Below, in pieces: positions 44,337-57,332 of a DNA stretch of 64,000 nt. A program made the translations under genes and the position numbers. The notes under the pieces were generated by a model, which ran no database searches, was not told where the DNA came from, and was given only the letters and a program-made list of their open reading frames with translations. The stretch comes from Kitagawia praeruptora (lineage: Eukaryota; Streptophyta; Magnoliopsida; Apiales; Apiaceae), in the NCBI GenBank assembly GCA_037693485.1, contig CM075352.1, positions 64,792,001 through 64,856,000 of the forward strand. The letters run 5' to 3'. Position 1 is the stretch's first letter. Every line of letters begins with the position of its first letter.

Positions 44337-46835
44337 ATGGCTGGTAGAAACCGTATTCCTCGCGAGGCATATGAAAACCGTCACGTGTATCTCCCAGAAG
44401 CACATGTTGTTCGTGGCCCGTTGCGTCAACCAATGCCACCTCATCCTGCATTATTGGAAGAAGAACTTGAATTGCAACATCTAGAAATCCGGAGGCTTTT
44501 TGGTGAAAATAGGAGGCTGGTTGATGATCGAATAGCAATGCAGCGAGATTTAGGGGCTGCTAAAGAAGAACTTCATCGTATGAATCTAGTCATCAATGAT
44601 ATTCGTGCAGAACAAGACCTTCACTCAAGGGAGCTTATTGAGAGAGGTTTAAAGCTAGAAGATGAACTTCGTGCTGCCGAGCCTTTGAAAAAGGAGGCTG
44701 TCCATCTCCGTTCCGAAGTTAAGAAACTGAACTCCATTAATCAGGATCTGTCTGTCCAAGTGAAAACCCTTACAAAAGAGCTTGGGAAATTGCAATCGGA
44801 TAATCAGCAAATTCCACTTTTGAGGGCTGAGGTTGATGGACTGCACCAGGAGCTTATGCGTGCTAGGTTAGTATTTGATTCGAATCTATATAGTCGAGAA
44901 CATGCTTGCTTGTTAGTGAACTATGCTTTTGCTTATAGTTTATAAACTGCTTATACCGATATTGTTTTTTATAGAAATACTTTCGATTATGAAAAGAAAG
45001 CAAACATGGAGCTGATGGAGCAGAGACAAGCAATGGAGAAAAACCTGGTGTCTATGGCACGAGAAGTTGAAAAGCTTCGTGCTGAACATGCAAATGCTGA
45101 TGCGAGACCATGGGCTGCTGGTAATGTTATCTTATGCCAATCATTTTCTTTTCTGCTATAACTTCTTACAGACAAAAGAATGGATGTCTCATTTATTACA
45201 ATACTTGTATTTGATCAACTGTCTGATGCAACTGATGTGCTTTATTCCTTGTTTTCTTCACAACGAAAGGTACATATAACATGATGCAGGCCAACTCCTT
45301 TTGAAGAAATTTTTAGATGAATGAAATATCTGTTTATTTTTTAAGTTATTCCTCCATAAAACTGAAATGTAGTCTATCAAGTTTTTGAAGTACGAGCATC
45401 ACGAGTTTCACAAGCAAAGCGGTTTATTTTTTAGAGCTTCTTTCTGTTCCCTAGAATAGTACAGACCTTTAGTCAATAATATTTTGTTAATTCCAACTAC
45501 CATATGTATGGATGGATAGTGTTAATAGTCTGAATTAAGTACCTAAAACTTCCGGTTCCATGACTATTATTTGATAGAGGTTTTACTGTAGAGTAATACA
45601 CATGCACACACTCACATAGAATCTTCTCATAATTTTCCCTCATCATAATTTAAGTCCTAACTCTTGGTATTTTGATTTTGATAGACATATAACATGGATT
45701 GCAATATTTTGGTTATTGAGTTTATAGGATAAATTTCCTATAAAAAGGAAAAAGATTTGCCAACCATATTTCTGTATATTAAATATTTTTTGTATCATGT
45801 TTGCTTGCAACTTGCAAGGACTCATAAGCCGATGGCTTGAAACTTAAGTGTGATATTATACTTGAAGATATTGTGTTATTCTATGCACCTAGTTTTAACA
45901 AGTCTCCCCTGTAGAGGCTAGATTAAAATTCAGATACAATAACAGCTAGTTTTCTAATATATTATTAGTTTTTTGTGGAAAGAAATTGTAAGGCGAATTT
46001 CTTTAGGGAGTCGAAGGAAAAAACTTGATTGTGTGAAATTGAATGATTTTTTTAGGTAGCGACTATAAGACTGCTGTTTAATCCGGAATTCGTGGATCTT
46101 TTCAATTGGAAATCTTTTTGAACAATACTAAATTATCATTTCTAAAGTTTCGACCTTCCTTCCCCTGCCTCAACTCCCATCCTTGTGGTTGCCTGGCATC
46201 TGCGTGACCTTTGAATTCGTGCATTTACATCAAATGTGTTGTGTTGGCGGTTTTTGCTTTAATCCATGAAATTGGTTTTCCATGAAGAGATTTACAAGGG
46301 TGCCGGGCTTCTTTTGGTTGCTGCATATTCAGAGGGATTAAGGGCCAAATTGTCGACTTCCATATTCGTTAAGTTCTATTTATATGAAGAAACCTTCCAG
46401 CTCATTGTTTTGTGTTTGATTCTGTCTTCCAAAAACCAATGAATTACATATGCTTAGATAAGTGTATTCTGATGGTGAATGTCGAATGAGGCACAAATGA
46501 AACAGCTCTTAGAGTCAGGGTTATGATGAATTCATTAGTCACGTTATGATACTATGTTTATTTGCTATAGGTGGAAACTATGGAATGAATCTCAACACTT
46601 CTGAAGGAGGTTACCATGCATCAGTTGGTGACGGATACCGGGGTCACATGGTAAAGATGTTGTAATATATTGCTAATATTTTGTTCCAACATTTCCTATC
46701 CAGCATGAACAACCTATTGATATATTTATGCCGCAATAGGGTGCTTCTGATAAGGGCCTTCTATATGGTTCGGGTTCGGGTTCGGGTCCAGGTGCTTGGG
46801 GAGGACTAGAGAAGCCCCGCATGACACGTCGCTGA
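44337..46835 (+). CDS. FLX-like coiled-coil protein, four coding exons, 283 aa
   Basis: Coding exons 44337-44866, 44975-45120, 46571-46650 and 46740-46835 (TGA at 46833-46835). All introns are GT-AG and phases match, giving 283 residues. The protein opens MAGRNRIPREAY, has a Pro-rich segment ending in HPALLEEELE (about 35-45), then a long coiled coil to about 225 with the family motifs GAAKEELHRMN, QIPLLRAEV and MEKNLVSMAREVEKLRAE, and a Gly/Ser-rich tail ending PRMTRR. This matches plant FLX/FLX-like proteins; in Arabidopsis FLX acts with FRIGIDA in FLC activation, and FLX-like paralogs are less well defined (established knowledge). Closest subgroup by memory is FLX-like 1/3, not verified. 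Intron 2 is 1.45 kb. Its role in this plant is inferred from family only. Confidence 0.88.
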
Positions 46836-48011
46836 GAGAGCTGGAACCATGTTTCTATAGCAGAAATGGAGCATCTTGGTTTACTTGTATGTTCGGGGTC
46901 CAGTGTAGAATGGATGTTAAGTGTGTGGTTTCTTTAAGTTTCCGTCTTTTGTCGGCAGTACTTGTGTTGACTTTGCTGTTTATCTTAATTAACCTCTATA
47001 TCTATCAGGGTTGGTAGTAGACTTTTAAGTTTATTTCATATCTTCCTCTAATACCTATGCGTATAATATAAAATGAATATTTTGCTTTCTAATTGTACTA
47101 TGTATTAACGTAATATTGTCGATTCCTGATTTAAATCCTTTTCTGGTTAACTTTATTGTTCGTGTAATTAGTTGAAACCTTTCGGTAGAACCTTTTGTCG
47201 AAGCTATTTAGATTCATTAATGAGCTCCTTACCTTTAAGATCATAAGATTTGCTGAGAAAGATTCTCCTGATGCTACACGTGGATATAAGTTTTCCTGCT
47301 GATTGAGTCGTCACACAGTGTTATTAGTGAGCTAAAGAAGCTGCCGTGCTTCCTGGAAGAATATTGAACGTAACAGAAATGATGCTGATGCACAGAGCAA
47401 GATATGGAGTTTATATTGGTTATTGATATTAAAAGTGCATGTGCTTGCATTAATATGGTAGTGCACAGTATCTTTAAATACATATCTTTGTATAATTGGA
47501 ATTAAAATGTCGGAGGTTGAAGTGCTTGGTACTCTGAGAATTTCTTTAGTAATTTATTTTATGAGGGTGAGAGAAAGATGAAGCGAGTGCTCATCCAGAC
47601 GTAATTGCAGTAAGCTTTTTGCTTTTATTACGGTCTGATGTTTATAGCCAAATAAGTAATATGCCGAGTTTCAAGCCATCAAGTTTCTATAGTTGTTCAA
47701 GGTTCTGGTAGGTTGTGATTCAAGTATCTGTGTTTTAGTTCTATATATTTCTAGGCCTTAGAGACTAGACAGCAGTGCTATGTTGGATGGAAGTGTTAGC
47801 GCTGTTACCGGCTTTATATAGGCCTATGTTGGCATATCGCATTCCCTGCACAGCGAACCAATTTAAGCAAGCCTATTCAGATTCATAATAGCTCTTACCG
47901 GCTTTCCTTGTACGTTGATAAATGGTAAAAGCTGCAATTGGTATGAAGCGGCATTTGAAGGGTAGGAGTCTTGGAAGCTTTATAGAAGAAGTAGAAATGA
48001 AATTGTATTGT
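46836..48011 (+). other. 3' UTR of the FLX-like gene and following intergenic sequence
   Basis: The 3' UTR probably runs to about 47060-47100, where AATATAAAATGAATA gives polyadenylation-like signals. Beyond that I see no supported gene. Confidence 0.4.
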
Positions 48012-48474
48012 GACACTTGTACCTAGTCTATTGTTATTTTTCCGAATCTGTCTTAGACTCTTAGTTGTAAAATTAGTCATGAATAGGAAGGACATGGCGT
48101 ACTGGTGCATGAAGTAGTACACAGATATTGTTAAAGATCATTTCAAGTATACAAGTAGATTTCATGGATGCATGTCAATAGGAAAATCCTTTTTAGTTGA
48201 ATAGCAGTTATGGTGGTGGGAGTACTGCTTGTGTGTAGAAACTGGGATTTACACTTGTACCTAGTCTATTGTTATTTTTCCGAATCTGTCTTAGACTCTT
48301 AGTTGTAAAATTAGTCATGAATAGGAAGGACATGGCGTACTGGTGCATGAAGTAGTACACAGATATTGTTAAAGATTTCAAGTATACAAGTAGATTTCAT
48401 GGATGCATGTCAATAGGAAAATAGTTATGGTGGTGGGAGTACCGCTTGTGTGTAGAAACTGGGATTTACAGGTG
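48012..48474. repeat. Tandem duplication, period about 241 bp
   Basis: 48012-48252 and 48253-48474 are nearly identical (both contain CTTAGACTCTTAGTTGTAAA and AGTAGTACACAGATATTG). The second copy lacks an insert of about 15 bp present in the first near 48190-48205. High identity suggests a recent event. No ORF. Confidence 0.9.
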
Positions 48475-49329
48475 TATTGCTTGTGGGAAGTTGCTCTGCA
48501 AGGTTTGGTCTCTCTCTGTTCTACTTGATGACAGACATTTACTTTGCTTTTTGAGGTGCCTAGTGCCACAGATTGTTATATAAGTTCTTGAAGAGTTGCG
48601 TTATGGTTTATGAGTTGTAAGAATACAAAGGACCATTATGGTGACATCCCATATCGAACATTGTGAATGCAAGGCTGGCAGCTATTCGGCTATAAGAAAT
48701 GGCTGTAATTTGTTAACAGCGAACAAAAATTAAGAATCCATATGTCTCTTGTTATCGTATACCTTTCTCTTTGCCATTGATTATGATAGTATAGTAGTCA
48801 AGTTGTCCAGCACCTTGTAGCCATATTTGCTTCTTCTGGCTGTCCTCCTGCTGCACATATCGCTCTTTATGGAACGCTATCAGCTTGGAGTGTTGGAGGG
48901 TAGGAGGGAGGACATACCTCTTGAAGTGGGGCTGACATGACTTCTGATCTGAACATCATAGGCAAGTTTATTGTCTTTGTTATATGGATTCTATAACTCC
49001 TAATTTATTGGTTTATGTTATTGTGATAACTTTTTGTCTTTTCTTTTTAAATTAGATTCATATCTGGTCTTTTGTTGTCTCTGTTATTTTTAAATTAGAT
49101 TCGTTCTTGATCACTTTCTGTGTGTTGAGCTACCAACCTGGTTTAGCGTAAAGTAAATTGGCTTGAACTATGGACCAACTAACTCTAGATTACCTAGTGA
49201 AATCAAATGAGGATTATATTATTTTTGAGATGGGGAATGTGGTGGGTGATCCTTAGCAAGCAACAAGTTTTATAGTACTATAGTAGACTACCCTTGAACA
49301 AATGATGATAGAATAATTAAGAACAGTAT
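48475..49329. other. Intergenic sequence
   Basis: No gene supported. Composition is less AT-rich than 26-43 kb and could include transcribed non-coding sequence. Confidence 0.3.
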
Positions 49330-50641
49330 GAACTTATATTATTGATAAAATCAATAGAGAGGAAGAATAAGAATAGAGATGCAGATAGAATTTGATCGAG
49401 GTTGGACCGTTGGAGCTAAATATCAAGATAGACAAGTCCATGTACAGAAGAAAATGAAAGATCTACAAGGAGAACACTAAAAATTAATCTCCTGTCAACT
49501 TTGAGTTCAAGTTTACACATTGTGTTTCTTACGTTTACACTTGCATCAAGAACAAACCCAAAGTGAGCCACTGATGTGGTCTTCCTCAAAGATGCTTTTA
49601 ACAAGTACAAGTGTTGATCATATCTATAGGAAACTTAGAATATCGTTTAGCTTCTGCTAGAATACACAGTGTATGCAGAGCTTCTACTATAATAATATGC
49701 TTCAATTTTATAGCTGTTCCCCCCCTCTCTTTAGCAAGGGGTCCCCTTCTTTTTCTTTATCGAAATTCTTATGCTATCTATTCTGCTACGAGGGTGCAGT
49801 TTGCAAGGTAAAGTTAACATAACCGCTCTTGGATATTTTGATTTTCTGGAACATGGTCCTCTAGAATTTTTAATGGTCTTTTTTAGTGAGATATACTGAG
49901 AGGTACATTTGAGTGAGAAGAATGCAGTATCAGTATTTTTATCATATTGCATACTTTTAGGAATAAGGGATAATATCTATGATGCCTGGATAAGGATAGA
50001 ACTTATATTATTGATAAAATCAATAGAGAGGAAGAATGAGAATAGAGATGCAGATAGAATTTGATCAAGGTTGGACCGTTGGAGCTAAATATTAAGATAG
50101 ACGAGACCATTTACAGGAATAGAGAAAATGAAAGATCTACAAGGAAAACACTAGAACATAATCTCCTCAATTTTACACATCGTGTTTCTTATGTTGATAC
50201 TACATCAAGAACAAAGCCAAAGTGAGCCACTGATGTGTTCTGCCTGAAAGATGCTTTTAACAAGTACCAGTGTTGATCAAGTCTATAGGAAACTTAGATT
50301 TTATCATTTAACTTCTGCTCTATATGTACAATGAAGAAGGTGTATGTAGAGCTTCTACAATAGTAACATGCTTCAATTTTATAGCTGTTCCACCCTCTCT
50401 TTAGCAATGGGTCCCCTTCTTTTTCTTTATTGAAATTCTTATGCTATCTATTCTGCTACGTGGGTGCAGTTTGCAAGGTAAAGCCAAAATAACTGGTCTT
50501 GGATATTTTGATTTTCTGGAACATGGTCCTCTGTTAGTGAGATATACTGAGAGGTCCATTTAAGTGAGAAGAATAGTATCAGTATTTTTATCATATTGCA
50601 TACTTTTAGGAATTAAGGGATAATGTCTGTGATGCCTGGAA
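49330..50641. repeat. Tandem duplication, period about 669 bp
   Basis: Copy 1 spans 49330-49998 and copy 2 spans 49999-50641. Both begin GAACTTATATTATTGATAAA, contain GGTCCCCTTCTTTTTCTTTA-like and TGATTTTCTGGAACATGGTC segments, and end at GATGCCTGGA. Many substitutions and small indels separate them, so the event is older than the duplication at 48 kb. No ORF. Confidence 0.9.
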
Positions 50642-53600
50642 AAGGGTAGTTTCGCAAACATTAAAGTTTTAAGTAATCTGTTGACACCTAATGAAGAAAT
50701 TGTGAACCGGAGATACGGTGTTCTCAGTCAGTTATCTATAAAACAAAAACTCCTCGTTACCTTTGTAGCTACAATATGCAGAATTGCTAAGCAAATATTA
50801 GCTTTGAAAATTTTCGGTATGCCGACTTGTTACTATATAGCATCATGCTAAGACTAAAGTGATACGTGCAAAATTGTTGAAAGAAAATTTTAAGATTATG
50901 TGGCAGACACGAAGCCTCTCCATAGTGGTTCCTTCTAGTTCTTAGGTGACAAATAAGAATCCTTGTGACATCAATTTGCAGACAATGGGTCATAGAAATC
51001 AATTCGAGCACCTATTTGTTCCACGTAAAGCGATTGGTCTGAAATACTTGATTGCAGTTGGCATGATCAGTCATTCAAGCAGCTAGTCAAATAAAGTGAT
51101 GGGAAATTTAGTTTGCAAGAGGAAAATTAAAGATGATGAGATGATAGCAAGTAACAGCCAAAAGATGAGGGAGAATCAGGTTACTCTTACTTGAAAGTTG
51201 TAAATCACAGGAAGATTGGTAGTATTCTACCATCTGGGTGTATACGTGTTGACAGGATTCTACACGTCTTGTTCTTTGTGCATGGTGTGAAGAATTAGCA
51301 AGTGCTTGCATAGTAGCACGGAAACATAAAGAAAATAGGAGCCGTCTTTTCCCTGGTCTCCTTGATTTTTGTCAATTTAATTATTTTCAGGGAAAGTTGG
51401 TAGGAAAAAGGAGGACCAGGCTTTTTACAAGAGATTTAGATTTGCTTATTAAATACAGCCTCACATTCTTGCACTTTGAAAATCTTCCTTAGAATGAGGA
51501 GTTGTGAAAGCATTTTGTTTAAAGATGTTAATGTATCATAGAATATGATTATTTGTTGAACTGGATATCCTTTAACTCCATATGGAGATGGAAGTAATGG
51601 GAAGGGAGGGGGCCTCTTTGTCTAACTGTATAATGTAATTATGTTCGCAGTTGTCCCATAATGGTAGAAAACAGTTATCATTGCATTTAAACAACACGAG
51701 CAGTTCCATCAACCTACTTATAATTAATTTCTATACATGAAATTGTCTATGTAAAGTGCTTTCTAGGAATTATTTTTTTCCCTCCTGATGTTATTTTCTT
51801 CTTGATGATATGCAGATATAAAGATTTTAGCTGCTGTATTTTATATGTTGAAAGGCAACATGTGAAACTCAGGTATTGCTTTTTTATATCTTGCATAAAA
51901 ATAGGCAAGTTTTCATTAGGCCTTCTATGTTGATAAAAGAAAATAGAATAAGACTACTTGCTGATCTTCCATTTCGTATGGTTAAATATTTTTGAGTATT
52001 AATGAAACAATCACTTGCTGCAGTACTGTATCTCATTATCAAAGAAAATAAAACATAGACTTGAATCTGTTAAATCTTGGCTTCTTGTTGCAAAATTGAT
52101 AAGTGTTGAGTGTAGGAGGATTACTGCTCCGCTGTTATGAGTACACTCTTAGTTTGTAGATGATTAAACTTGTCTATGTATTTTATACCGTCACTAAACT
52201 TGTGGAATTATAATCAGTCCTGATTTTCTTTGATTTAGAAGTTGAAGTTGCAACGATATTGTTATGTATACAGAAATACATTATATCTAGTCTTGCATTT
52301 CTTATATGAACTGGCTCCTAAACATTAATTCTACACAACTTGTAGAAAGGTTCAACCATCCCGTCTAAACAGTATTCCGGACGTTTATATTGGCGAGACT
52401 AAATTAGTCATGATACTGGTCCCATTATTTTGTCGTTGCATGTGTACACAGTACACATGTCATGTCCTTAATTTTTTAACGGAGATGCGTGACATGTTGT
52501 CAAATTAGTTGCCAGCACTTTTCAGCCTATTAAAAAGTTAATGAAGTGATAAGTGTGAAACAAAAACTATGCAAGAATTTTGGTGACTGGGCTCCTTTTT
52601 CTCCCCAGAACCAACTTACCTCAATGACAACTAAGCTTTTGTCCCGAAAAATGAAGAAATTGCGGTGGACTAACATGAAGCATACACATAGATTATGTGA
52701 TATTGGTCAAATAAATCATCCTCCTTCTCCATTGGTTTACTTCTGTCAGCGGGACCGTAGTTAGTCCCTTTTCTATGTATATGCGAATAGCCTCCGACCA
52801 GGTATTTGTTGGTCGCCCCATTATTTCGAATATTCCTAATTTCAAAGGTTCCGCTCGCTAAAGTGCAAAATGCACTAATAGGTCTACACCTCACATGATT
52901 AAACTACCCCAAACTGTGCTCCTGCATCTTCCTTTTTGTAGTAGCGACTTGTGATCCTCATCCTTGATGCACTTCACAACAAAAAAGTCCTTTGTCTCCT
53001 TTGACCGAGAAATGCTGTTGATTTAATTTTCTGCCTTTCTTTTTCTATTCCAATGTTTAGTACACATCCTGGTATACTTCATCCCATTCCTCTTAAACAA
53101 CATTCATCACGTCCCCATTGACAATCCTATATTATTGGAGTTTGCCCCTTGGGTTGTTTTTCTTTAATTTTTGCAGGCTAATAGCATCTTTACGTCTTCA
53201 TTATACCATGATCTGAGATGTGTCTTTACCAGGTGGGACACCACCTTTCGATACGCCCAAAGGGTATTTTGTAACTCTCGTTACCACTTGCCATCTCACT
53301 CCTGGTCTTGTTTGGATCGATTTTTGGATCCCAATTTGTTTAACTACTTGATTGGCAAAACCTCCTTGATGTCCTTTAAACAACACCACTTTTTTTGACA
53401 TTCTTATAAACAAGTGGTCCTTACAGTTCTTCTAATCCGAACATCTGAAACTAGGTATCTGCTTTGTAATAGGACTTCCCCAGTTTTATCTGCCTAAGCA
53501 GCTACCTCTATTTACTCGGCTAGCTAAGAATAATTCTATTTGGTTCGCTTTTAACCTGCTGAATCAACTACCTCTATTTACTCGCCTAGCTAAGATAAGT

Positions 53601-56600
53601 CTATTTGGTTCGCTTTTGACCTAGCTAAGATAAGCTGATGGGTTTAGTAAAAGCCTCCCATGTGGTGTAAAATAGGCTGATGGATTTAATCAACCACCTG
53701 TGGCTTAAAACACGCCTATGTACATAGCAGCAACCCCTTTTGTGGCTTAAATACACTGATGGATAAGCAACACAATATTGACAAGTGTTGATTGAAGCAC
53801 AAATTCTGCTGCCGTGATGTGGTACACGTTGGGTATCCTCCGCGCTTTTGTCCAGAGAGTAGCCACTGTTTTTCAGTTGGGGCCAGGAATTGAACTATAT
53901 AGTAAGTAAGCTAATGGACACCTTACAGTTTAACTACTCGTTCTTGGACTGAAGTCCACTTCTAGTTCCCAGTTGTGTTGAACTTCCACAGGCATTCTAA
54001 ACTCTGGACAGTAGAGGTATTTTCCCCATCTCGTCCAGAATGTTCATACCACCTTTAATCATAGACTCACAGTATCTGTGTATCTATTGTTCGACCAAGT
54101 TTTCCCTCTTATAGTGCATCTGGTAGCATCTGATTGCAATTTCAATGTCCAGATGCCTATCAATGGATTATGCATTTATATTTGCAGATTCTGTCAACCT
54201 ATGTATGTTATCCACTATAGGGAAACATGATAAATAGCACTGTCATAACTATAATGATACATAACATATAAAAAAGGTTGAAACTACCATGATTCTTTTT
54301 AAAAGATCCATCTTTTTGTATTTTGATCTTTAAAAACAATATTGAGGGTATCTGGAGAGTTTAATTAGGTGAGAAACTATTTATGCGAAATTTGATTGCT
54401 ATACCTGTCATGTATATTTCTCAAAAGTTCCATCTTTTTAAATCTTTAAAAAGCGTATTGAGAGTTATTGAAGAGAAGAGCTCAATTATTTGAGTAACTG
54501 ATAATTATGTGAAATTTGATTGCTATATGTGAAATTTGATTGCTATACCTGTCATGACTATGGAATGACGATAAATTATAAATCTTATGTGTTTTAGCAT
54601 TCCACTCTCCTTGCCTCTCTTCTTCCCTTTTAGCAAGGCAGAAGTTTCATGAATGCTTCTCTCAAATCGAAAATTTTGCCTTTCCTGAGTGTGATCAATT
54701 GATTGAAAATTTTGGACTTCCCAAACCGTTTCATAATGTGTAGTTTTTGAATTTGGATCTCGATAAAGTTCTGTTATGTAGCTTACAGGATTTGCAGAAT
54801 GGGGTGACAGTACTTTGTCCACCTTTGCTTAATATTTGTCATCACATGCCAGCTAGCCTTTCTGGAAATACAACTGTGGACATCCTGCAGTAGCTTTCAT
54901 GGTCTCATAGCCTGCCTTTATGAAGGCAAACCTAATTTTTTTTTATAGTAGTCTTTAGAATAATATTTAGTGTTGAGTCTTTGGAAATTAGGAGTGTCCT
55001 TATTTGTCGTATCAGTTGTCACAGAGATCTAAGAAGCCCTTCCAAAAATCAAATGGTTCCTATATTATTTGAGCTGTCAGAGTATGAATTTGTATACTAC
55101 CTTGGTGTGTTTAAAGTAGGCTGTAGGCACATCTTCATGTTGTCTCAGTACTCCTGTGTTCCTGATGTTAGGAAATAATGTGTCCTTGTGGAAAGTCATG
55201 GTTTTCACAGCTACATTTTTCTGCCTTCTTAATCAACAGTGCATGTGGTATTTCTCTGTGAGAATCACGGACCTGTTTAATTTTTGGTTAGATCTAAATT
55301 CATGATGTTGAAAGTACCATTGAAGCAGGAATGGTTTGTTTTCTCTTACCAGGACCAACTGGGGATTAAAAGACCATCATGCAAATCTGCAATGTAAGGA
55401 AATATATTGTGTCCTAGAGGGCCTTGTTCATATCTTCCCACAGTTTTCTTGGCTTTGCACAAAGATTACCCGGTGTTTGAAAACTGAAAAGCAGACTAAT
55501 GCTGAGCATCTCGACAGAGTGCGACATGGCAGTTTGATTGTTGCTGGAACATGCCATTCTTTAGGCCCTTGATGCAGCAGTTATCAAGCAAGTTCCCCAG
55601 GTTGGTTTGAACTAGACCATGAACTTGTAGTTTTAGTCATTGATTGGACATTTTTCTTTTATATGCGGAGTCAAAAACTTTTAGTTTACTGACTAGGCTC
55701 TCCGTTCGACAATCATACTGGAAAATTATTATTTGATTAAACTGCAACAAATGATATCTGGTGTGCAGGAATGCAGATAATTTTTCTGAGGTTAAACACT
55801 TTGTCCAAGGAGGTTTTTAATTGCCCAGTCAGGCGGATGAGCACACATAATCTGTAAGTTTTGATCGCAAACTCTGTCACGTTCTAGGCTAGTTACTGCT
55901 AGATCTTTCTTATTTTATTTGGATAGTCACAATGGGTGGTGTTCCTGTTGCTTTGAACCGTAAAAGCGTATTTCATATACGACTTCAGTTTAGGCCAGGT
56001 TTCAAGTTAAAGCTATTCACATATATCTTAACTTTAGTTTCCGTAACTGAACATTCTTTACGTAGATTTTAAGCATACAACCTGAATCTATAGTCTAAAT
56101 CTGAAAAAGGAAGAAAAGGACAACAATTTATACTATATTATTATAACCGAACATAGGGATAACTCGTAGTTGGTTGGTAGTATGTAATTTGCGCTGGTAG
56201 TACGTACTTTGGGCCGTATCAAGCCCATATTTAAAATATAGTGCAAACTTAGAAGTCCTGACCAATTATAAGTCTGTATAGTTATACACATGTACATACA
56301 TATGTATACAAGCACTTCACATATAGTGAGTCTTAACCATATTTTACACAGACGCATATACATATATGTAGAAATTCCAATCAAAGAAAATCCATATTAT
56401 TGAGATTGAAATTGAATACATAAGCTGATATTTATGTTATAGTTTTACGTAAGCCGAATTTAATTGAATACGACTCACTTTATAAATATTTCTATTGATA
56501 TTGATGACAACTAAAAATTATTAGAATATTAACAATTATAATAAAATAATATTAAATCAGAAATAAAAAATCAAATTTTTTAAGAAACCTGTGAAAATCC

Positions 56601-56692
56601 TCCATCATTATCTTAATTTTTGTAAATTACTATTATGCATTCTTTTTTATTAATGTTAAAGAATGTTTTTACACCATGTAGGAGGAGCAAAG
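50642..56692. other. 6-kb intergenic region without supported genes
   Basis: Only short ORFs without recognisable domains. A 67-bp tandem duplication at about 53499-53632 shares TACCTCTATTTACTCG and CTATTTGGTTCGCTTTT. A Helitron-5'-like stretch (TATACTATATTATTATAACC) occurs at 56130-56150 without the leading TC. 52540-53400 has complex, gene-like composition but no intact frame. Confidence 0.35.
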
Positions 56693-57332
56693 TAGGGGTG
56701 AGCATTCGGTTCGGTTAACCGAATACCGAACCGAAATTACCGAAATAATTCGGTTCGGTTACCGAACCGAAATATTTCGGTTCGGTATTCGGTTATGGTT
56801 TTTTCAGTTATTCGGTATTTCGGTTATTTCGGTTTTTTTACCGAAATAACCGAAATTACCGAATTAACCGAAATGTATAATAAAATATTTATATTAATAT
56901 TATCTCTTCTTATTTCTTAATTCCTTTATCAATATTTTATATGTAAAATAATAATATTTATATTTTATATGTAAAATAATAATTTTTATATTTAAATTAA
57001 TAATTTTTTATATATAAAATAATAATATATATTTTTTATATGTAAAATAATAATTTTTTATATGTAAAATAGTAATTTTTTATATGTAAAATAGTAATTT
57101 TTTATATTTAAAATAATAATTTTTATATTTTTATATTTAATATGTAAAATAAAATATATAAATATATATAATTCGGTTTTTCGGTAAAATAACCGAAATA
57201 AATATTTCGGTTCGGTTACCGAACCGAAATATTTCGGTTCGGTATTCGGTTATAATATTTGGCCTTATTCGGTATTTCGGTTATTTCGGTATTCGGTAAT
57301 TCGGTTCGGTTATAACCGAATAATCAGCCCTA
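56693..57332. mobile_element. hAT-like non-autonomous element, 640 bp, 8-bp target duplication
   Basis: The ends TAGGGGTGAGCATTCGGTT and, from the right, TAGGGCTGATTATTCGGTT are flanked by the exact 8-mer GAGCAAAG at 56685-56692 and 57333-57340. An 8-bp duplication is the hAT signature. Both ends are dense arrays of CGGTT/AACCG words that can fold back. The centre (56935-57150) is a run of TATATGTAAAATAATAATTT-type units. No transposase. Confidence 0.85.

Noticed and set aside
45570..45592. Half of the CAGTAMAACCTC MITE inside FLX-like intron 2
   Set aside because: Only GAGGTTTTACTGTA is shared and no partner end is found nearby. It may be chance or a remnant.
52546..53413. Gene-like stretch with short ORFs on both strands
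   Set aside because: Composition is complex, but no domain, consistent frame or splice pattern could be supported.
55336..55572. 78-codon ORF resembling a gene fragment
   Set aside because: No recognisable family and no supporting splice sites or neighbours.
56128..56400. Helitron 5' end
   Set aside because: It resembles the TATACTATATTATTATAA motif but lacks the leading TC, and no matching hairpin-CTAG 3' end was found.
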